A DNA stretch of 64,000 nt from Alphaproteobacteria bacterium (GCA_024278855.1 JAJRSJ010000027.1:1-64000), one strand, 5' to 3'; shown: positions 16,880 to 30,200, counted from the stretch's first letter. The notes: generated by a model not told the origin, from the letters alone. Program-made: numbers and translations.

Positions 16880-16930
16880 CCTAGAGCCTGTCATCATATA
16901 TAGCATCGCTCTGGCCACATTAAGGGGAAT

Positions 16931-17644
16931 ATGAACAAAATTATCAAAAAGCTTATACCCATGCTCACCGTCTGTGCAATTGCCGGTGTGGTCTTGGCGA
17001 TTATGGCCCCTTATGGCACCCACGTTTTTTCACCGCTTTACCGGTTTTTATACTGGACGGGTTTGAGCTTGGCTGGCGGACTGGGGGCGAGTGTGGTTGA
17101 TTTGCTCGCTTTTTTGTTCAAGAAAAATCTGGGTAAATGGCAAATAGCACTGGCGCAATCCGTAACCTCAACCCTGGCGGTCTCGACCATTATCCTGATC
17201 ATGGCCATACTCACCTACGGCATGCCCAGTATGAAAGGTTTCGCCCTGACCATGTTTTATGTCTGGGTCATTGCCGCCATCATCACCTTCATTGGCGCAT
17301 TGCTAAATGGCCAAAAGCAAGCGCGAGAAGCCCCCCCAAACCGCGCCGCCCTCTATGAACGCTTGCCGCCCCATCTGCGCAGTGCCGATATTTACGCCCT
17401 CGCCGCCGAAGATCATTATGTGCGGGTGATTACATCCAAAGGCGATGAGCTGGTTTTGATGCGGCTGACCGACGCAGTCAAGGAAACCGCACCGCTCAAA
17501 GGCCTATCCCCGCATAGATCATGGTGGGTGGCGGAAGCGGGTGTGGAGAAGATCAAAAAATCCGAGATACTCCTACGCTCAGACCAAACCGCCCCCATCA
17601 GCCGCACGGGTATGAAATTGGTGAGGGGGGCAGGTTGGGTTTAG
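16931..17644 (+). CDS. Membrane-bound LytTR-domain transcriptional regulator
   Basis: A 237-residue protein with four predicted membrane segments in residues 8-127 and a C-terminal LytTR DNA-binding domain at about 148-230. The LytTR core is visible as YALAAEDHYVRVITSKGDE, then LMRLTDAV and HRSWWVAEAGV. There is no receiver domain, so signal input is presumably through the membrane part. It is divergent from the DUF2141/carotenoid oxygenase unit and is a candidate regulator of it. The 226 bp after its stop contain no gene that I can see. Confidence 0.85.
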   Translation: MNKIIKKLIPMLTVCAIAGVVLAIMAPYGTHVFSPLYRFLYWTGLSLAGGLGASVVDLLAFLFKKNLGKWQIALAQSVTSTLAVSTIILIMAILTYGMPSMKGFALTMFYVWVIAAIITFIGALLNGQKQAREAPPNRAALYERLPPHLRSADIYALAAEDHYVRVITSKGDELVLMRLTDAVKETAPLKGLSPHRSWWVAEAGVEKIKKSEILLRSDQTAPISRTGMKLVRGAGWV

Positions 17645-17870
17645 GATTTTAGGCAATGATGGTTTGACACTCCATTGCGTAAGTTAGAAACTACGCAAGT
17701 ATTCTTAATATTCTATGGCTCTATGTTTCCTGCTAGCCCAAAGCGTCTTCTGCTTCCACGCCGAAATAGCCAACTATGCTATCTATTTTCGAATGGCGAA
17801 GAAGGCGCTGGACTTGCGCGCAAATCAATAAAATTCACTTATTAGAGCCTCTTTCCAAATTGGTTAAAAA

Positions 17871-20120
<2,250 letters not shown>

Positions 20121-20289
20121 TCATATTAGGGGATAATCACTGGTAAATCAAGTAAGTTAGAATTACGCTAACATTAAAATCCTAGCTTAACCGAAGCAGC
20201 GCCAATATTCGCCATAACAACCAAGAGCCTAACGCCCACTCCTGCCCCCATAGCAGCGCAAGCAATTCTCGGCATTCTACGGGCTCAAT

Positions 20290-20811
20290 TTAAGGCTTAC
20301 CCTGTCCGTAACTATAGGCTTTGCCTTCAAACACGCCGGGGATTTCGTCTATTTCTTTTTGCCGTTTTGAGCCAAGTTTTTCGGCCAGGGCCATGCTGGC
20401 TACATTGCCGTCGGCTATGACATGGGCGACTTCGTCCCAACCCAGAACATCAAAGGCATAATCTATGGATGCGCGTCCGGCCTCCGCGCCGTAGCCTTTG
20501 CGGGTGTGGGCGGGATGGATTGTCCAGCCGACTTCGGGCTGTGGCCAACCCCCCGGGTTCCACGGCCCGGCCCGGCCCACCCATTTCCCGGTTGACTTTT
20601 CAATAAGCGAGAAAAACCCGTAACCGCGTATTTGCCAATGCCCCATAACCGTCGCCATATTGCGCCAAGCCTGCGGCCGGCTCAACACATCGCCGCCAAT
20701 ATAGCGCATGGTCTGGGCGTCAGCACAAACCTCGGCCCAGCCCTCAAAATCATGCTCAGGATCAATTTCGCGCAAGATGAGGCGGTCAGTTTCTATGATG
20801 GGTTTCGTCAT
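20290..20811 (-). CDS. GNAT N-acetyltransferase, RimJ/RimL type
   Basis: A 173-residue acetyl-CoA-dependent acetyltransferase. The opening IETDRLILREIDPEHDFEGW is characteristic of the RimJ/RimL branch. The acetyl-CoA-binding region is seen in HPAHTRKGYGAEAGRASIDY and in VASMALAEKLGSKR near the end. The acceptor could be a ribosomal protein N-terminus or a small molecule. It lies 205 bp from katG; on its other side is a palindromic repeat before mdh. Confidence 0.88.
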   Translation of the reverse strand: MTKPIIETDRLILREIDPEHDFEGWAEVCADAQTMRYIGGDVLSRPQAWRNMATVMGHWQIRGYGFFSLIEKSTGKWVGRAGPWNPGGWPQPEVGWTIHPAHTRKGYGAEAGRASIDYAFDVLGWDEVAHVIADGNVASMALAEKLGSKRQKEIDEIPGVFEGKAYSYGQGKP

Positions 20812-20877
20812 GGCTTGTCCTGTCCGTACAGTAAGCGGGCGCGGCCTGTTGGCTTGTCAATTTTCATTACTTACTCT

Positions 20878-20973
20878 ATTGTCATCCCGGGCTTGATCCG
20901 AGACCTCGTAAATTAACCTAAACATTGAGGTCCCGGATCAGCGCCGCAAGAGCGGCTTGTCCGGGATGACAAT
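20878..20973. repeat. Nested inverted repeat of the ATCCCGG type
   Basis: Outer arms ATTGTCATCCCGG (20878-20890) and CCGGGATGACAAT (20961-20973) enclose inner arms TGATCCGAGACCTC (20894-20907) and GAGGTCCCGGATCA (20927-20940), which match at 13 of 14 positions. This is the style of intergenic palindrome common in alphaproteobacterial genomes. It lies just beyond the mdh stop and may end that transcript. Confidence 0.85.
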
Positions 20974-20980
20974 ATTATCG

Positions 20981-22083
<1,103 letters not shown>

Positions 22084-22106
22084 CTTCTGTGTTTGTTTAC
22101 CTGCGC

Positions 22107-23333
22107 TTACTTCTTGGCGCGGGCTCTGGTTTTGGGTTTTGGCTTATTGGGGAACCATTGTTCTAATTTTGCGCCGGCCCATTTATGACCACCCCAACCA
22201 AAGGCAACGGCGCCGCCGACCCCGGCCGCAAAGGCTGCGGCACCAACGAAAAATTCAAAGGCCGTATTGACGATTTCGTCCCCAATACCCATTTGGCTAA
22301 GACCCATAAATGCGACGATTAAAAGCGTCACATATTTGATGATTTTCCCGGCCATGTCGCCCATGGTCTGGCTGGCAATGCGCGAGATAACATTGGCAAT
22401 GAAAAACCCGACACCAATGATAATCGCACCGAGTGTGATGCTCGCGCCCAAACTTAGAAGCTCATCAAATATATTGGTTAACTGGTCGATACCCAAAATA
22501 TTCATGGCGGCAATGGCCCCCATCAAGGACACACCAATAAAGGCTATCGTCGCAATAATATTTGACGGCACGACTTTTGAACCGGCCTCCCCGTCCAGAG
22601 CGCCAAGCGCACTCAGCGAGCTGTCAACACCCATAGCCGGCAAAGTTGTTCGCACCAGATTAGCGACGAACTTACCAATAAACACACTGATCCCAAAGAC
22701 AACAATCGCACTGGCCAGTTGCGGCAAATAGCCCATCACTTGTTGCAACATATCGGTCAGCGGTACGGTGATGCTTTCAATATCAAGTACCCCGAGGGCA
22801 GCGACACCGAACAAGAACAGCACAAAGGCAAATACCAAAGTACCGACAGTTTTGGAAATTGTGGTTGAGCGCGGCGTCCCGTCCTCGCCGGCGCCCAGTT
22901 TCGAAACCAGCGTATCAACTTGCGCGGCCTCTAATGTGCTAACCGTAGCTTCGCGGAAAATTTTCGACAACACATAGCCAATGAAGAAAATAAATCCGGC
23001 ACCAATAATTTGTGGAAGGTAGCCAAATATATCATTGAGCATGTCTTTGATACCCTCAAGCGGTTCCGCCAGTTGCGGAAAGCGCGACAGGCCAATCATA
23101 ATAAAGAATAACCACAACACCCAAAATACGGCTTTGGACAATGATTTGCCGATATTGCCGCCTGTGGTCTTGGCTTTGCGGCCCAGGCCGGTTTTGTTAA
23201 TGGCGCTCGAAACAAGCAGGCCAGCAACTTTTGAGATGAAATAACCAACGACAATAATTACTGTCGCAATAATTGGCCCGATTGCCCATGCGGGCAGAAA
23301 GCCCATCAAATTTTCTACACTGTTCATATCCAT
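22107..23333 (-). CDS. Mechanosensitive-channel-like membrane protein (MscS-related, CmpX-like helices)
   Basis: A 408-residue inner-membrane protein made of repeated long hydrophobic segments, including PAWAIGPIIATVIIVVGYFI near the N-terminus. Two similar copies occur of the pattern LPQIIGAGFIFFIGYVLSKI and LPQLASAIVVFGISVFIGKF. These are the conserved transmembrane-helix repeats seen in MscS-related proteins that lack the large cytoplasmic cage. The lysine-rich tail (KPKPKTRARAKK) is cytoplasmic or nucleic-acid-facing. ATG 23333 follows GGAGAAT; upstream in-frame codons are unlikely. The role in osmotic release is inferred from fold only. Confidence 0.8.
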   Translation of the reverse strand: MDMNSVENLMGFLPAWAIGPIIATVIIVVGYFISKVAGLLVSSAINKTGLGRKAKTTGGNIGKSLSKAVFWVLWLFFIMIGLSRFPQLAEPLEGIKDMLNDIFGYLPQIIGAGFIFFIGYVLSKIFREATVSTLEAAQVDTLVSKLGAGEDGTPRSTTISKTVGTLVFAFVLFLFGVAALGVLDIESITVPLTDMLQQVMGYLPQLASAIVVFGISVFIGKFVANLVRTTLPAMGVDSSLSALGALDGEAGSKVVPSNIIATIAFIGVSLMGAIAAMNILGIDQLTNIFDELLSLGASITLGAIIIGVGFFIANVISRIASQTMGDMAGKIIKYVTLLIVAFMGLSQMGIGDEIVNTAFEFFVGAAAFAAGVGGAVAFGWGGHKWAGAKLEQWFPNKPKPKTRARAKK

Positions 23334-23445
23334 GTTACATTCTCCTTCAGGTGAAATTTCCAAAATCGTGTTTTGGGCCTCCCGTGAAGCCCCCCAGCTT
23401 GCCAGCAACTAAATTGAATGGGAAATTCATGTCCGAACTCCACAA

Positions 23446-23497
23446 TCGAATCCCATATTTCGAATCCCATATTTCGAATCCCATTTTCGAATCATTG
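23446..23497. repeat. 14-bp tandem repeats between the channel gene and the small ORF
   Basis: TCGAATCCCATATT occurs at 23446 and 23460, TCGAATCCCATTTT at 23474, and a partial copy TCGAATCATT at 23488. They lie in the 277-bp divergent region between the channel gene and the genes reading rightwards. They could be spaced operator sites or simple slippage. No gene overlaps them. Confidence 0.85.
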
Positions 23498-23610
23498 GCG
23501 CACATCAACATTTAGAAAACTTAACATGAATGGGAGATAAATAAAAGCTAGCAAAGCCGCTTGTTTCCAGTACAAGATTTTATGGAATGTCGCAAAATAA
23601 TGGCCTGAAG

Positions 23611-23751
23611 ATGGAAAAAATTCAAAACCCCAGCTTGTTTATCGTGTTGAACTTGGCTGCATTTGCCCTCTTGGCCTTGGCCAGTTTTACGCTCTCCGCA
23701 CAGGCAGAAATGACAACACAGCAAACCAGGGGGTCGCAATATGGGCATTGA
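23611..23751 (+). CDS. Candidate 46-residue secreted or membrane peptide overlapping zapE
   Basis: ATG 23611 opens MEKIQNPSLFIVLNLAAFAL, continues LLALASFTLSAQAEMT, and ends TGA 23749-23751, overlapping the first codons of zapE in another frame. The sequence is a single hydrophobic helix with a signal-peptidase-like SAQA site, so a membrane peptide or a cleaved leader is possible. The Shine-Dalgarno is weak (CTGAAG). The overlap with zapE suggests translational coupling. Confidence 0.5.
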   Translation: MEKIQNPSLFIVLNLAAFALLALASFTLSAQAEMTTQQTRGSQYGH

Positions 23752-24907
23752 GGCGAAACTGCTGTCCAATATTGATGCGGGTGTGTTGCGTGCGGATCCA
23801 CGGCAAAAAACCACCGCCAAAAAATTGGATGATTTGCTTTTGCGCCTAGACGATTACACGCCCGGACGCGGATTGAAACGAAAATTAAGCCGTTCATTAC
23901 TGAGCCGGACAAAACCAGCGCCCAAAGGTCTGTATATCTGGGGCGGGGTCGGGCGCGGTAAATCCATGCTGATGGATATGTTTTTCGCGCAAGCCAAAAC
24001 CGAACCCAAATCACGGGTGCATTTTCACGCTTTCATGCAAGACGTCCACAGGCGGATTGGGGAATGGCGCAAATTATCCGCCAAACAACGCCGCGCCAGA
24101 TCCGAATATGTGCGCGGCGCCGGCGACGACCCCATCGCCCCCACCGCCAAAGCCATCGCCGCCGGGGCCACACTTTTGTGCTTCGACGAATTTCACGTTA
24201 CCGACATCACCGACGCCATGATTTTGTCGCGCTTGTTTACCGCCCTTTTCGAGCGCGGGGTGGTGGTGGTGGCTACCTCCAACCGCGCCCCGGACGATCT
24301 CTATAAACACGGGCTGAACCGACAGTTATTTGTGCCGTTTATAGACATGCTAAAATCCCGGCTTGATGTGTTCGAGCTTGGCGGGGATGAAGACCACCGC
24401 CTGCGCAAGCTGAGCAAAGCAGCCGTTTATTACAGCCCGCTTGGGCCGGACACAGACAGGCAAATCGAACAGGTCTGGCAACGGCTGATCCGCCCGGCCA
24501 AACCCGCAGTGGAAATCCTCAACATACAAGGGCGAAAGATTGAAATTTTGGCCGCAGGTGATACGGCCCGGGCTTCTTTTTATGAGCTTTGTGAGCGCCC
24601 GCTTGGGGCCGCAGATGATCTGGAAATTGCGCGCCGGTTTACCACATTGATTGTGGAAAATATACCCGTCATGGCCGAAGACCAGCGCGGTGCGGCCAAA
24701 CGCTTTGTCACCTTGATCGACGCACTTTATGAGCAAAAAACCAAATTGGTGTTGAGTGCCGCCGCCGCTCCAGACCAGTTATACCAGATCGGGGACGGTT
24801 CGTTTGAGTTTAAACGCACCGCGTCCAGGCTCGCGGAAATGCGCTCGGAGGACTATCTGGCCCAAATTCATAGGCAAGCTTATGACCGCGATGATGAGAA
24901 AAACTGA
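23741..24907 (+). CDS. zapE: AFG1-like ATPase (cell division protein ZapE family)
   Basis: A 388-residue AAA-type P-loop ATPase that in gamma- and alphaproteobacteria acts at the division site or in membrane protein quality control. Walker A is GLYIWGGVGRGKSMLMDMFF near 64, followed by VHFHAFMQDVHRR. Walker B is TLLCFDEFHVTDITDAM near 146, and a sensor segment VVATSNRAPDDLYKHGLNR lies near 177. Length and motifs are typical. The start overlaps a small hydrophobic ORF. It is followed by gtrA-like and acyltransferase genes on the same strand with short gaps. Confidence 0.93.
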   Translation: MGIEAKLLSNIDAGVLRADPRQKTTAKKLDDLLLRLDDYTPGRGLKRKLSRSLLSRTKPAPKGLYIWGGVGRGKSMLMDMFFAQAKTEPKSRVHFHAFMQDVHRRIGEWRKLSAKQRRARSEYVRGAGDDPIAPTAKAIAAGATLLCFDEFHVTDITDAMILSRLFTALFERGVVVVATSNRAPDDLYKHGLNRQLFVPFIDMLKSRLDVFELGGDEDHRLRKLSKAAVYYSPLGPDTDRQIEQVWQRLIRPAKPAVEILNIQGRKIEILAAGDTARASFYELCERPLGAADDLEIARRFTTLIVENIPVMAEDQRGAAKRFVTLIDALYEQKTKLVLSAAAAPDQLYQIGDGSFEFKRTASRLAEMRSEDYLAQIHRQAYDRDDEKN

Positions 24908-24952
24908 TGTGCTGTTTAATTTTTTTCAATCTTTACCGCCTAGACACACGTC

Positions 24953-25390
24953 ATGATTTTACAAAAACCATATGTGGTCAAACTCATACACATGTTTGAA
25001 AAATACAACATTGTGCAGGTTTTGCGGTACGGCCTGGTCGGTGTGGGGGCCGCCAGCACCCATGCGCTCATGGCAATGGCCGCCTTTTATGTGGCCGGAT
25101 TTGCTCAGACCCCCAGTAATTTTGCCGGATTTATCAGCGGGGCGGCGATCTCGTATTTTGGTTCATATTATTTCACGTTTAAACGCACAAATGGCCAGCC
25201 GGGTGGCCATGCCCGCACCCTGCCCCGCTTCGCTTTGGTTTGGCTTACGGGTGTTGCCATCAATGTCGGCCTGTTTCAAACCTTATTGAGCCTCTTTGAA
25301 ATTCCCTTTGCGCTCAATGTTTTCATCGCCGTCGCCCTGACCCCTATGGCGCAATTTCTCATGCTGAAATTTTGGGCGTTCAAAAAATAA
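24953..25390 (+). CDS. GtrA-family membrane protein
   Basis: A 145-residue protein with four hydrophobic segments typical of GtrA, which helps move bactoprenol-linked sugars or polyprenyl-linked intermediates across the inner membrane. The N-terminal QVLRYGLVGVGAASTHALMA and the central AISYFGSYYFTFKRTNG are family-like. The C-terminal LKFWAFKK matches the usual ending. No glucosyltransferase partner is adjacent, so its substrate is unknown. It lies between zapE and a lipid acyltransferase. Confidence 0.85.
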   Translation: MILQKPYVVKLIHMFEKYNIVQVLRYGLVGVGAASTHALMAMAAFYVAGFAQTPSNFAGFISGAAISYFGSYYFTFKRTNGQPGGHARTLPRFALVWLTGVAINVGLFQTLLSLFEIPFALNVFIAVALTPMAQFLMLKFWAFKK

Positions 25391-25437
25391 GCTTTACAGT
25401 TTAACCGGGACTTTACAAACTGGCGTAGATAACGGCA

Positions 25438-26247
25438 ATGGACAGGGTGCGCATGCATATAATCGAGCAATTGATCGCTGAGCGGGCGCAAAAACTCATG
25501 TCGCGCCCACGTCTATGGAAAATGATGCGGCCTCTGCTTTACAAAGCCCTCGGCTATGAACAGGCGGTGCGCATGGCAGACGCGGTCACAGGCCTAAGTG
25601 GTCGGGACGCTTTTGGCCATGTGAGCGGTTTGCTAAATTTGCAGCCCCAAATCACCGGACTTGGCAACATCCCCAAAACCGGCCCGTTAATGCTGATTAG
25701 CAATCATCCGACCGGCTTGGCCGACGGAATTTTTATGTTCGACGCCCTTAAAGCCGTGCGCCCCGATCATGTTTATATGGCCAATGCCGACGCACTTCGG
25801 GTCGTGCCAAACGGGGCGGATATTATCATCCCGGTGGAATGGGTCGCGGACAAGCGTACACCGGCCAAAGCCCGCGCTACTTTGACGGCCCTTAAACAAG
25901 CCTTGTCCGGCGGCAAAGCCGTGGTGATTTTCCCGTCCGGTGTATTGGCCAAATTGACACGGCGGGGCCTTACGGACAAAGCTTGGAACCCGACCGCGCT
26001 CAGCGTAGCGCGCAAAAACAATATACCCATAATTCCGGTGCGCATAAAATCCAGAAACTCGGCTCTGTATTATCTGTTGTCCGTCCTCAACCACGAACTG
26101 CGCGACATTACCTTGTTTCGGGAACTGTTGAACAAATGCGGCCACAAGCCAGCTCTCATTTTCGGCAAACCCGTAAACCCGGCCAACTTACCCAAAGGCA
26201 GCAAAGCCGCAACGCAGGCCGTCCGGAATATTGTCGAGAGGCTTTAG
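25438..26247 (+). CDS. Lysophospholipid acyltransferase (PlsC-like)
   Basis: A 269-residue membrane-associated acyltransferase. The catalytic motif is SNHPTGLADGIFMFDAL near residue 82, and the acyl-acceptor motif appears as VVIFPSGVLAKLTRRG near 160. Upstream in-frame sequence has an additional ATG (residue 6), but the first ATG is used. Resemblance to 1-acylglycerol-3-phosphate or lyso-lipid acyltransferases is clear; the exact acceptor is not. It is the last of a three-gene rightward run after gtrA, and a palindromic repeat follows its stop. Confidence 0.85.
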   Translation: MDRVRMHIIEQLIAERAQKLMSRPRLWKMMRPLLYKALGYEQAVRMADAVTGLSGRDAFGHVSGLLNLQPQITGLGNIPKTGPLMLISNHPTGLADGIFMFDALKAVRPDHVYMANADALRVVPNGADIIIPVEWVADKRTPAKARATLTALKQALSGGKAVVIFPSGVLAKLTRRGLTDKAWNPTALSVARKNNIPIIPVRIKSRNSALYYLLSVLNHELRDITLFRELLNKCGHKPALIFGKPVNPANLPKGSKAATQAVRNIVERL

Positions 26248-26267
26248 GCCAAACCCCTCCCCGCTCC

Positions 26268-26346
26268 CCCCTGTGCATACAGGGGTCTATCTCTGGGCTA
26301 TGGATTAAAAACCAAAACCCGGCGATGGGTACCTGTATGCACAGGT
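26268..26346. repeat. REP-like palindromic element, copy B
   Basis: Arms CCTGTGCATACAGG (26270-26283) and CCTGTATGCACAGG (26332-26345) are perfect inverted repeats, each itself nearly palindromic. The adjoining GGGGTCTATCT and the GGTACCTG segment match, in reverse orientation, the element at 4782-4842. It lies between two genes that end towards each other (acyltransferase and sdhB). Confidence 0.83.
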
Positions 26347-26364
26347 ATGAGCGGGTTTGTAAAA

Positions 26365-26427
26365 GCGTTCTTTTTAAAGCGTTCTTTTTAAAGCGTTCTT
26401 TTTAAAGCGTTCTTTTTAAAGCGTTCT
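26365..26427 (-). repeat. 14-bp tandem repeats spanning the sdhB stop
   Basis: GCGTTCTTTTTAAA is repeated at 26365, 26379, 26393 and 26407, with a partial fifth copy at 26421 inside sdhB. Read on the reverse strand each unit carries the last sense codons Arg-Thr-Leu and a TAA. The end of the gene has thus been copied four times after the stop. Confidence 0.95.
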
Positions 26428-27210
26428 GGCCACCAGCATTTTTTTGACCTCTGCGATGGCCTTGGCCGGGTTTAGGCCTTTGGGGCAAACATTGGTGCAA
26501 TTCATAATGGTGTGACAGCGGTACAGCCGAAACGGGTCTTCCAATTCGTCGAGCCGTTCACCCGTAGCATCGTCGCGGCTATCAATTAGCCAACGGTAAG
26601 CTTGCAGAAGACTGGCCGGGCCGAGATATTTATCGCCGTTCCACCAATAACTTGGGCAGGATGTAGAACAAGACGCGCACAAGATACATTCGTAAAGACC
26701 ATCTAGCTTGTCGCGGTCAGGCTCGCTTTGACGCCATTCTTTTTCCGGCGTCGGGGTGGAAGTTTGTAGCCACGGCTCGATAGATGCGTACTGGGCATAA
26801 AAATTGGATAAATCCGGCACCAAATCGCGAACAACCGGCAAATGCGGCAAGGGCGAAATGGTGATACTGCCGCCCTTAAATTCGTCAATGCCCTTGGTGC
26901 AAGCCAAAGTGTTGCGGCCGCCAATATTCATGGCGCACGACCCGCACACCCCCTCGCGGCACGAGCGGCGAAATGATAATGTCGGGTCAATTTCGTTTTT
27001 AATTTTGATCAGCGCATCCAGCACCATAGGCCCGGTTTCGTCCAAATCGAGCGTGTAGCTGTCCCAACTCGGATTATCGCCTCTGTGCGGGCTATAGCGG
27101 TAAACTTTAAAGGTCATGGTGTTGCCGCTACCTGCCGGAGCAGCCCCAGAACCAGTCCAGGATTTACCCTTGCCGATTTTGGAATTTTTCGGCAGTGCCA
27201 ACTCAACCAT
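26416..27210 (-). CDS. sdhB: Succinate dehydrogenase iron-sulfur subunit
   Basis: The 264-residue iron-sulfur subunit of respiratory complex II, which passes electrons from the flavoprotein SdhA to quinone at the inner membrane. The [2Fe-2S] ligands lie in [15 protein letters not shown] plus a later Cys (TLACTKG). The [4Fe-4S]/[3Fe-4S] ligands are in [16 protein letters not shown] and in [23 protein letters not shown] 27210 is preceded by GGAGGG and is preferred over an ATG four codons upstream. About 30 residues precede the usual fold start. SdhC, SdhD and SdhA are not next to it; its neighbours are the RND pump genes and a repeat. Confidence 0.96.
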   Translation of the reverse strand: MVELALPKNSKIGKGKSWTGSGAAPAGSGNTMTFKVYRYSPHRGDNPSWDSYTLDLDETGPMVLDALIKIKNEIDPTLSFRRSCREGVCGSCAMNIGGRNTLACTKGIDEFKGGSITISPLPHLPVVRDLVPDLSNFYAQYASIEPWLQTSTPTPEKEWRQSEPDRDKLDGLYECILCASCSTSCPSYWWNGDKYLGPASLLQAYRWLIDSRDDATGERLDELEDPFRLYRCHTIMNCTNVCPKGLNPAKAIAEVKKMLVARTL

Positions 27211-27295
27211 AATACCCTCCAACTGATTTGCCCCGTTATAGGCCCTTGCACAGGATTTAAAAGAGCCAATTCAGTTTTTTGAGGGTGGTATTGGT

Positions 27296-30200
27296 TTACA
27301 ACAGCGCGGTGAAATTTTCGTTTTGCCTGCGCAGGAATAGCCGAGCCGAGCCGCGTTTTATGTCGGCACCGATCGCATAAAGCGCGGGGACTAAAAACAG
27401 GGTGACGAACAGGGCGAACATGACGCCAAACGCCAACGCGACCGCGACCGGGATCAGCCATTGGGCTTGCATGGAACGTTCCATCATCAAGGGTATCAGG
27501 CCAACAAATGTGGTTATGGAGGTCAGCAAGATTGGCCGGAAACGCCTGGTGCCGGCCTCGACCAAAGCTTGCGCACCGTCCATACCTTTAGCCCGCAGCT
27601 TATGCACATAGTCCAGCAAGACCAGATTATCATTAACCGCCACACCCGCCGCCGCACTTATGCCTAAATATGACATCAACGACAACGGCATATCCAGCAT
27701 CAAATGCCCGATCATGGCCCCGGTAAAGCAAAACGGAATCGCCGCCAATAATATCAGCATTGGTTCGCCGTATGATCTAAAGGCAATGGCGATTAGAAAA
27801 TAGGCCACACCAATAGCGATCAGCAATAGGATCATGATTTCTTTCATAAATTGCGCCTCACCCTGGGCCTGCCCGATGCTTCCGCGTGTTATATCCGGGT
27901 GGCGGGCGTCGAAATCCTCAAAGAACTCTTCCTTGAGGGCATCGCGTATTTCGTTGATGCGTTCTGGCAGAACTTCGGCCGAGACAATGATAGCCCTCTG
28001 GCGTTCGCGGCGCAGGATTTGCGACACGCCTTTGTCAAATCGCAGATCGGCCACTGCGGCCAGCGGCACTTCGCGGCCATCACTGGTGCGGATACGTATC
28101 TGGCCAAGAAAATCGAGGCTCTCGCGGTCAGCACTAGGGTAGCGCACATACACCCTTACGTCCGCACCGTCCCTCGGCAAACGCTGCACTTCCTCGCCGA
28201 AAAACCCTTGGCGCACTTGGCGGGACACATCAGAAGCGGTGACCCCCAAAGCTTCAGCGCCGGGTTTCAGCTCAAAACGTACTTCGTCAGCACTGCTCTC
28301 GCTGTCATTGATGACATTGAACACGCCTGCGTAGGTGCGCAGCTTTGCCATGAGATCATCTGCGGCTATATTGAGTGCGTCCATATCTTTCGAGTTCAGA
28401 ACATATTGTATAGCGGGGCCGTTATTATCGTCCTTGTAATTAACTTCGATTTTTTCCGCGTCCGGAACCTCGCCGATTAGCGCCCGCAAACGGTCAGCAG
28501 TTTCCTTGGCGGTTAAAGTTCTGGTTTCCGGCGGCACAAGTTTGACCAGTGCCAACACTTCATTGTCTCGTGATCTTGTGTACCAGTTTTCAATCAATTC
28601 GCCTTCCCCGTCCGTACTTGCATTGATTTCTTCCACCAGAGTTTTTTCGGCGATTTGAATTTGTTTCAAGACCTGCAAAGTGCGCGAATAGGGCGTGCCT
28701 TGGGGCAGCTCGACCGTGATGGAGATTTGGTCGGATTCGCTTTCGGGCATGAATGAGGTTTTGACAATGCCGTTGGTCAACAGGCCTATGGACAAAATCA
28801 TCGCCCCTAAAAACCCGGCGGCGGTTAAATATCGCCGGCGCAATACATTTATCATGACGGGGCGGTACATGTGCTCCGCCGTCCACACCAGACTGTAGGC
28901 CAGGCGGGTTTGCAATCTGGTCAACGGGTTTTTTGGGTTGACGGGTTTAAGATGGGACAAATGCGCCGGCAATATCAACAGGCTTTCGATCAACGAAAAG
29001 GTCAGCGCAAAGATCACCACCAGGGATATGGCCCTAGTAAATTCGCGCATATCCCCGGAGATAAACATCCACGGTGCGAAGAATATCATGGTGGTCAGCA
29101 CGGCAAAGACCACTGGTTTAACCACCATATTCGCCCCGCCGACCGCCGCCTCAAGCCCGGTCTCGCCCGCCTCGGTGCGCGCATGTATGGCTTCGCCGAC
29201 AATAATGGCCTCATCGACAATAACCCCCAATACTAGCAGGAATGCGAAGGTGGAAATCATGTTAAACGACACGCCGTTCATAGGTACCAAAGCCAGTCCG
29301 CCAGCAAATGCGACAGCAATACCGACCGCCACCCAAAAGGCAATTATGGGCCGCAAAAACAACAGCAACATAATGAACACCAGTAAAAGTCCCATGGCAA
29401 AATTTGAGCCAATGGTGTTGATGCGGCCTGCGTAAACAACGGAAGCGTCGTTCCACAAAACCATGCTAATGCCCGGCGGCAAGTTGCCCGCGTTTTCGGT
29501 GACATAATTGCGTACACCTTCGGCCATTGTGATGATGTCCATATGGGGGCCGCTCATGATTTGCACCAATATTGTATGCTCGCCGTTGACCGTCGCCATA
29601 AGATTAACTTGCTCGAACCCGTCGATGACCTCGGCAATATCGCGCACCCGGATCACGGCCCCGCCCGGCTGTTGCAGGACGACAATATTTTCAAATTCCT
29701 CGCGGGTATCGGCCAGGTTTCTGGTACGGAGTTGCACATTGCCAACACCCGTGCGCACGGTGCCCGACGACGCATTGACAGACGTAGCCCGCCCCGCCCT
29801 TGCCACCTGATCAAGAGTGATCCCGTAGGACCTAAGGGCGGTCTCGGACACTTCAATGGACACTTCCTCGTCGCGCACCCCGAACAAATTGACCGCCGGG
29901 ACATGGGGCAGGAGTGCGATTTCACGGCGGATTTTTTCCGCCGTACGTTTGAGCAAACGTTCATCCACATCACCAGATACGGCCACCCGCATCATTTCGT
30001 TTCGGTTGGCAAATTGGCTGATAACTGGAGGCTGGGCCGCCGCCGGAAAAGTGCTGATAGAATCGACCCGGCGTTTGATGTCTTGAATAAAGGCGGCTTT
30101 ATCCAGGCCTTGCTTGCCGATAACAAACAACACGCCATTGCCTTCACCAGCTACCGCCCAAAGTCTGTCAATACCGTCAACTTGGGAAACCGCTTCTTCG

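Noticed and set aside
16681-16930. Small protein gene in the DUF2141/LytTR gap
   Set aside because: Frames are short and lack ribosome-binding sites; the repeated CGTGAA motifs explain the region better.
23273-23515. Forward open frame over the channel gene start and the 14-bp repeats
   Set aside because: It overlaps the start of a well-supported gene and consists partly of tandem repeat, with no domain.
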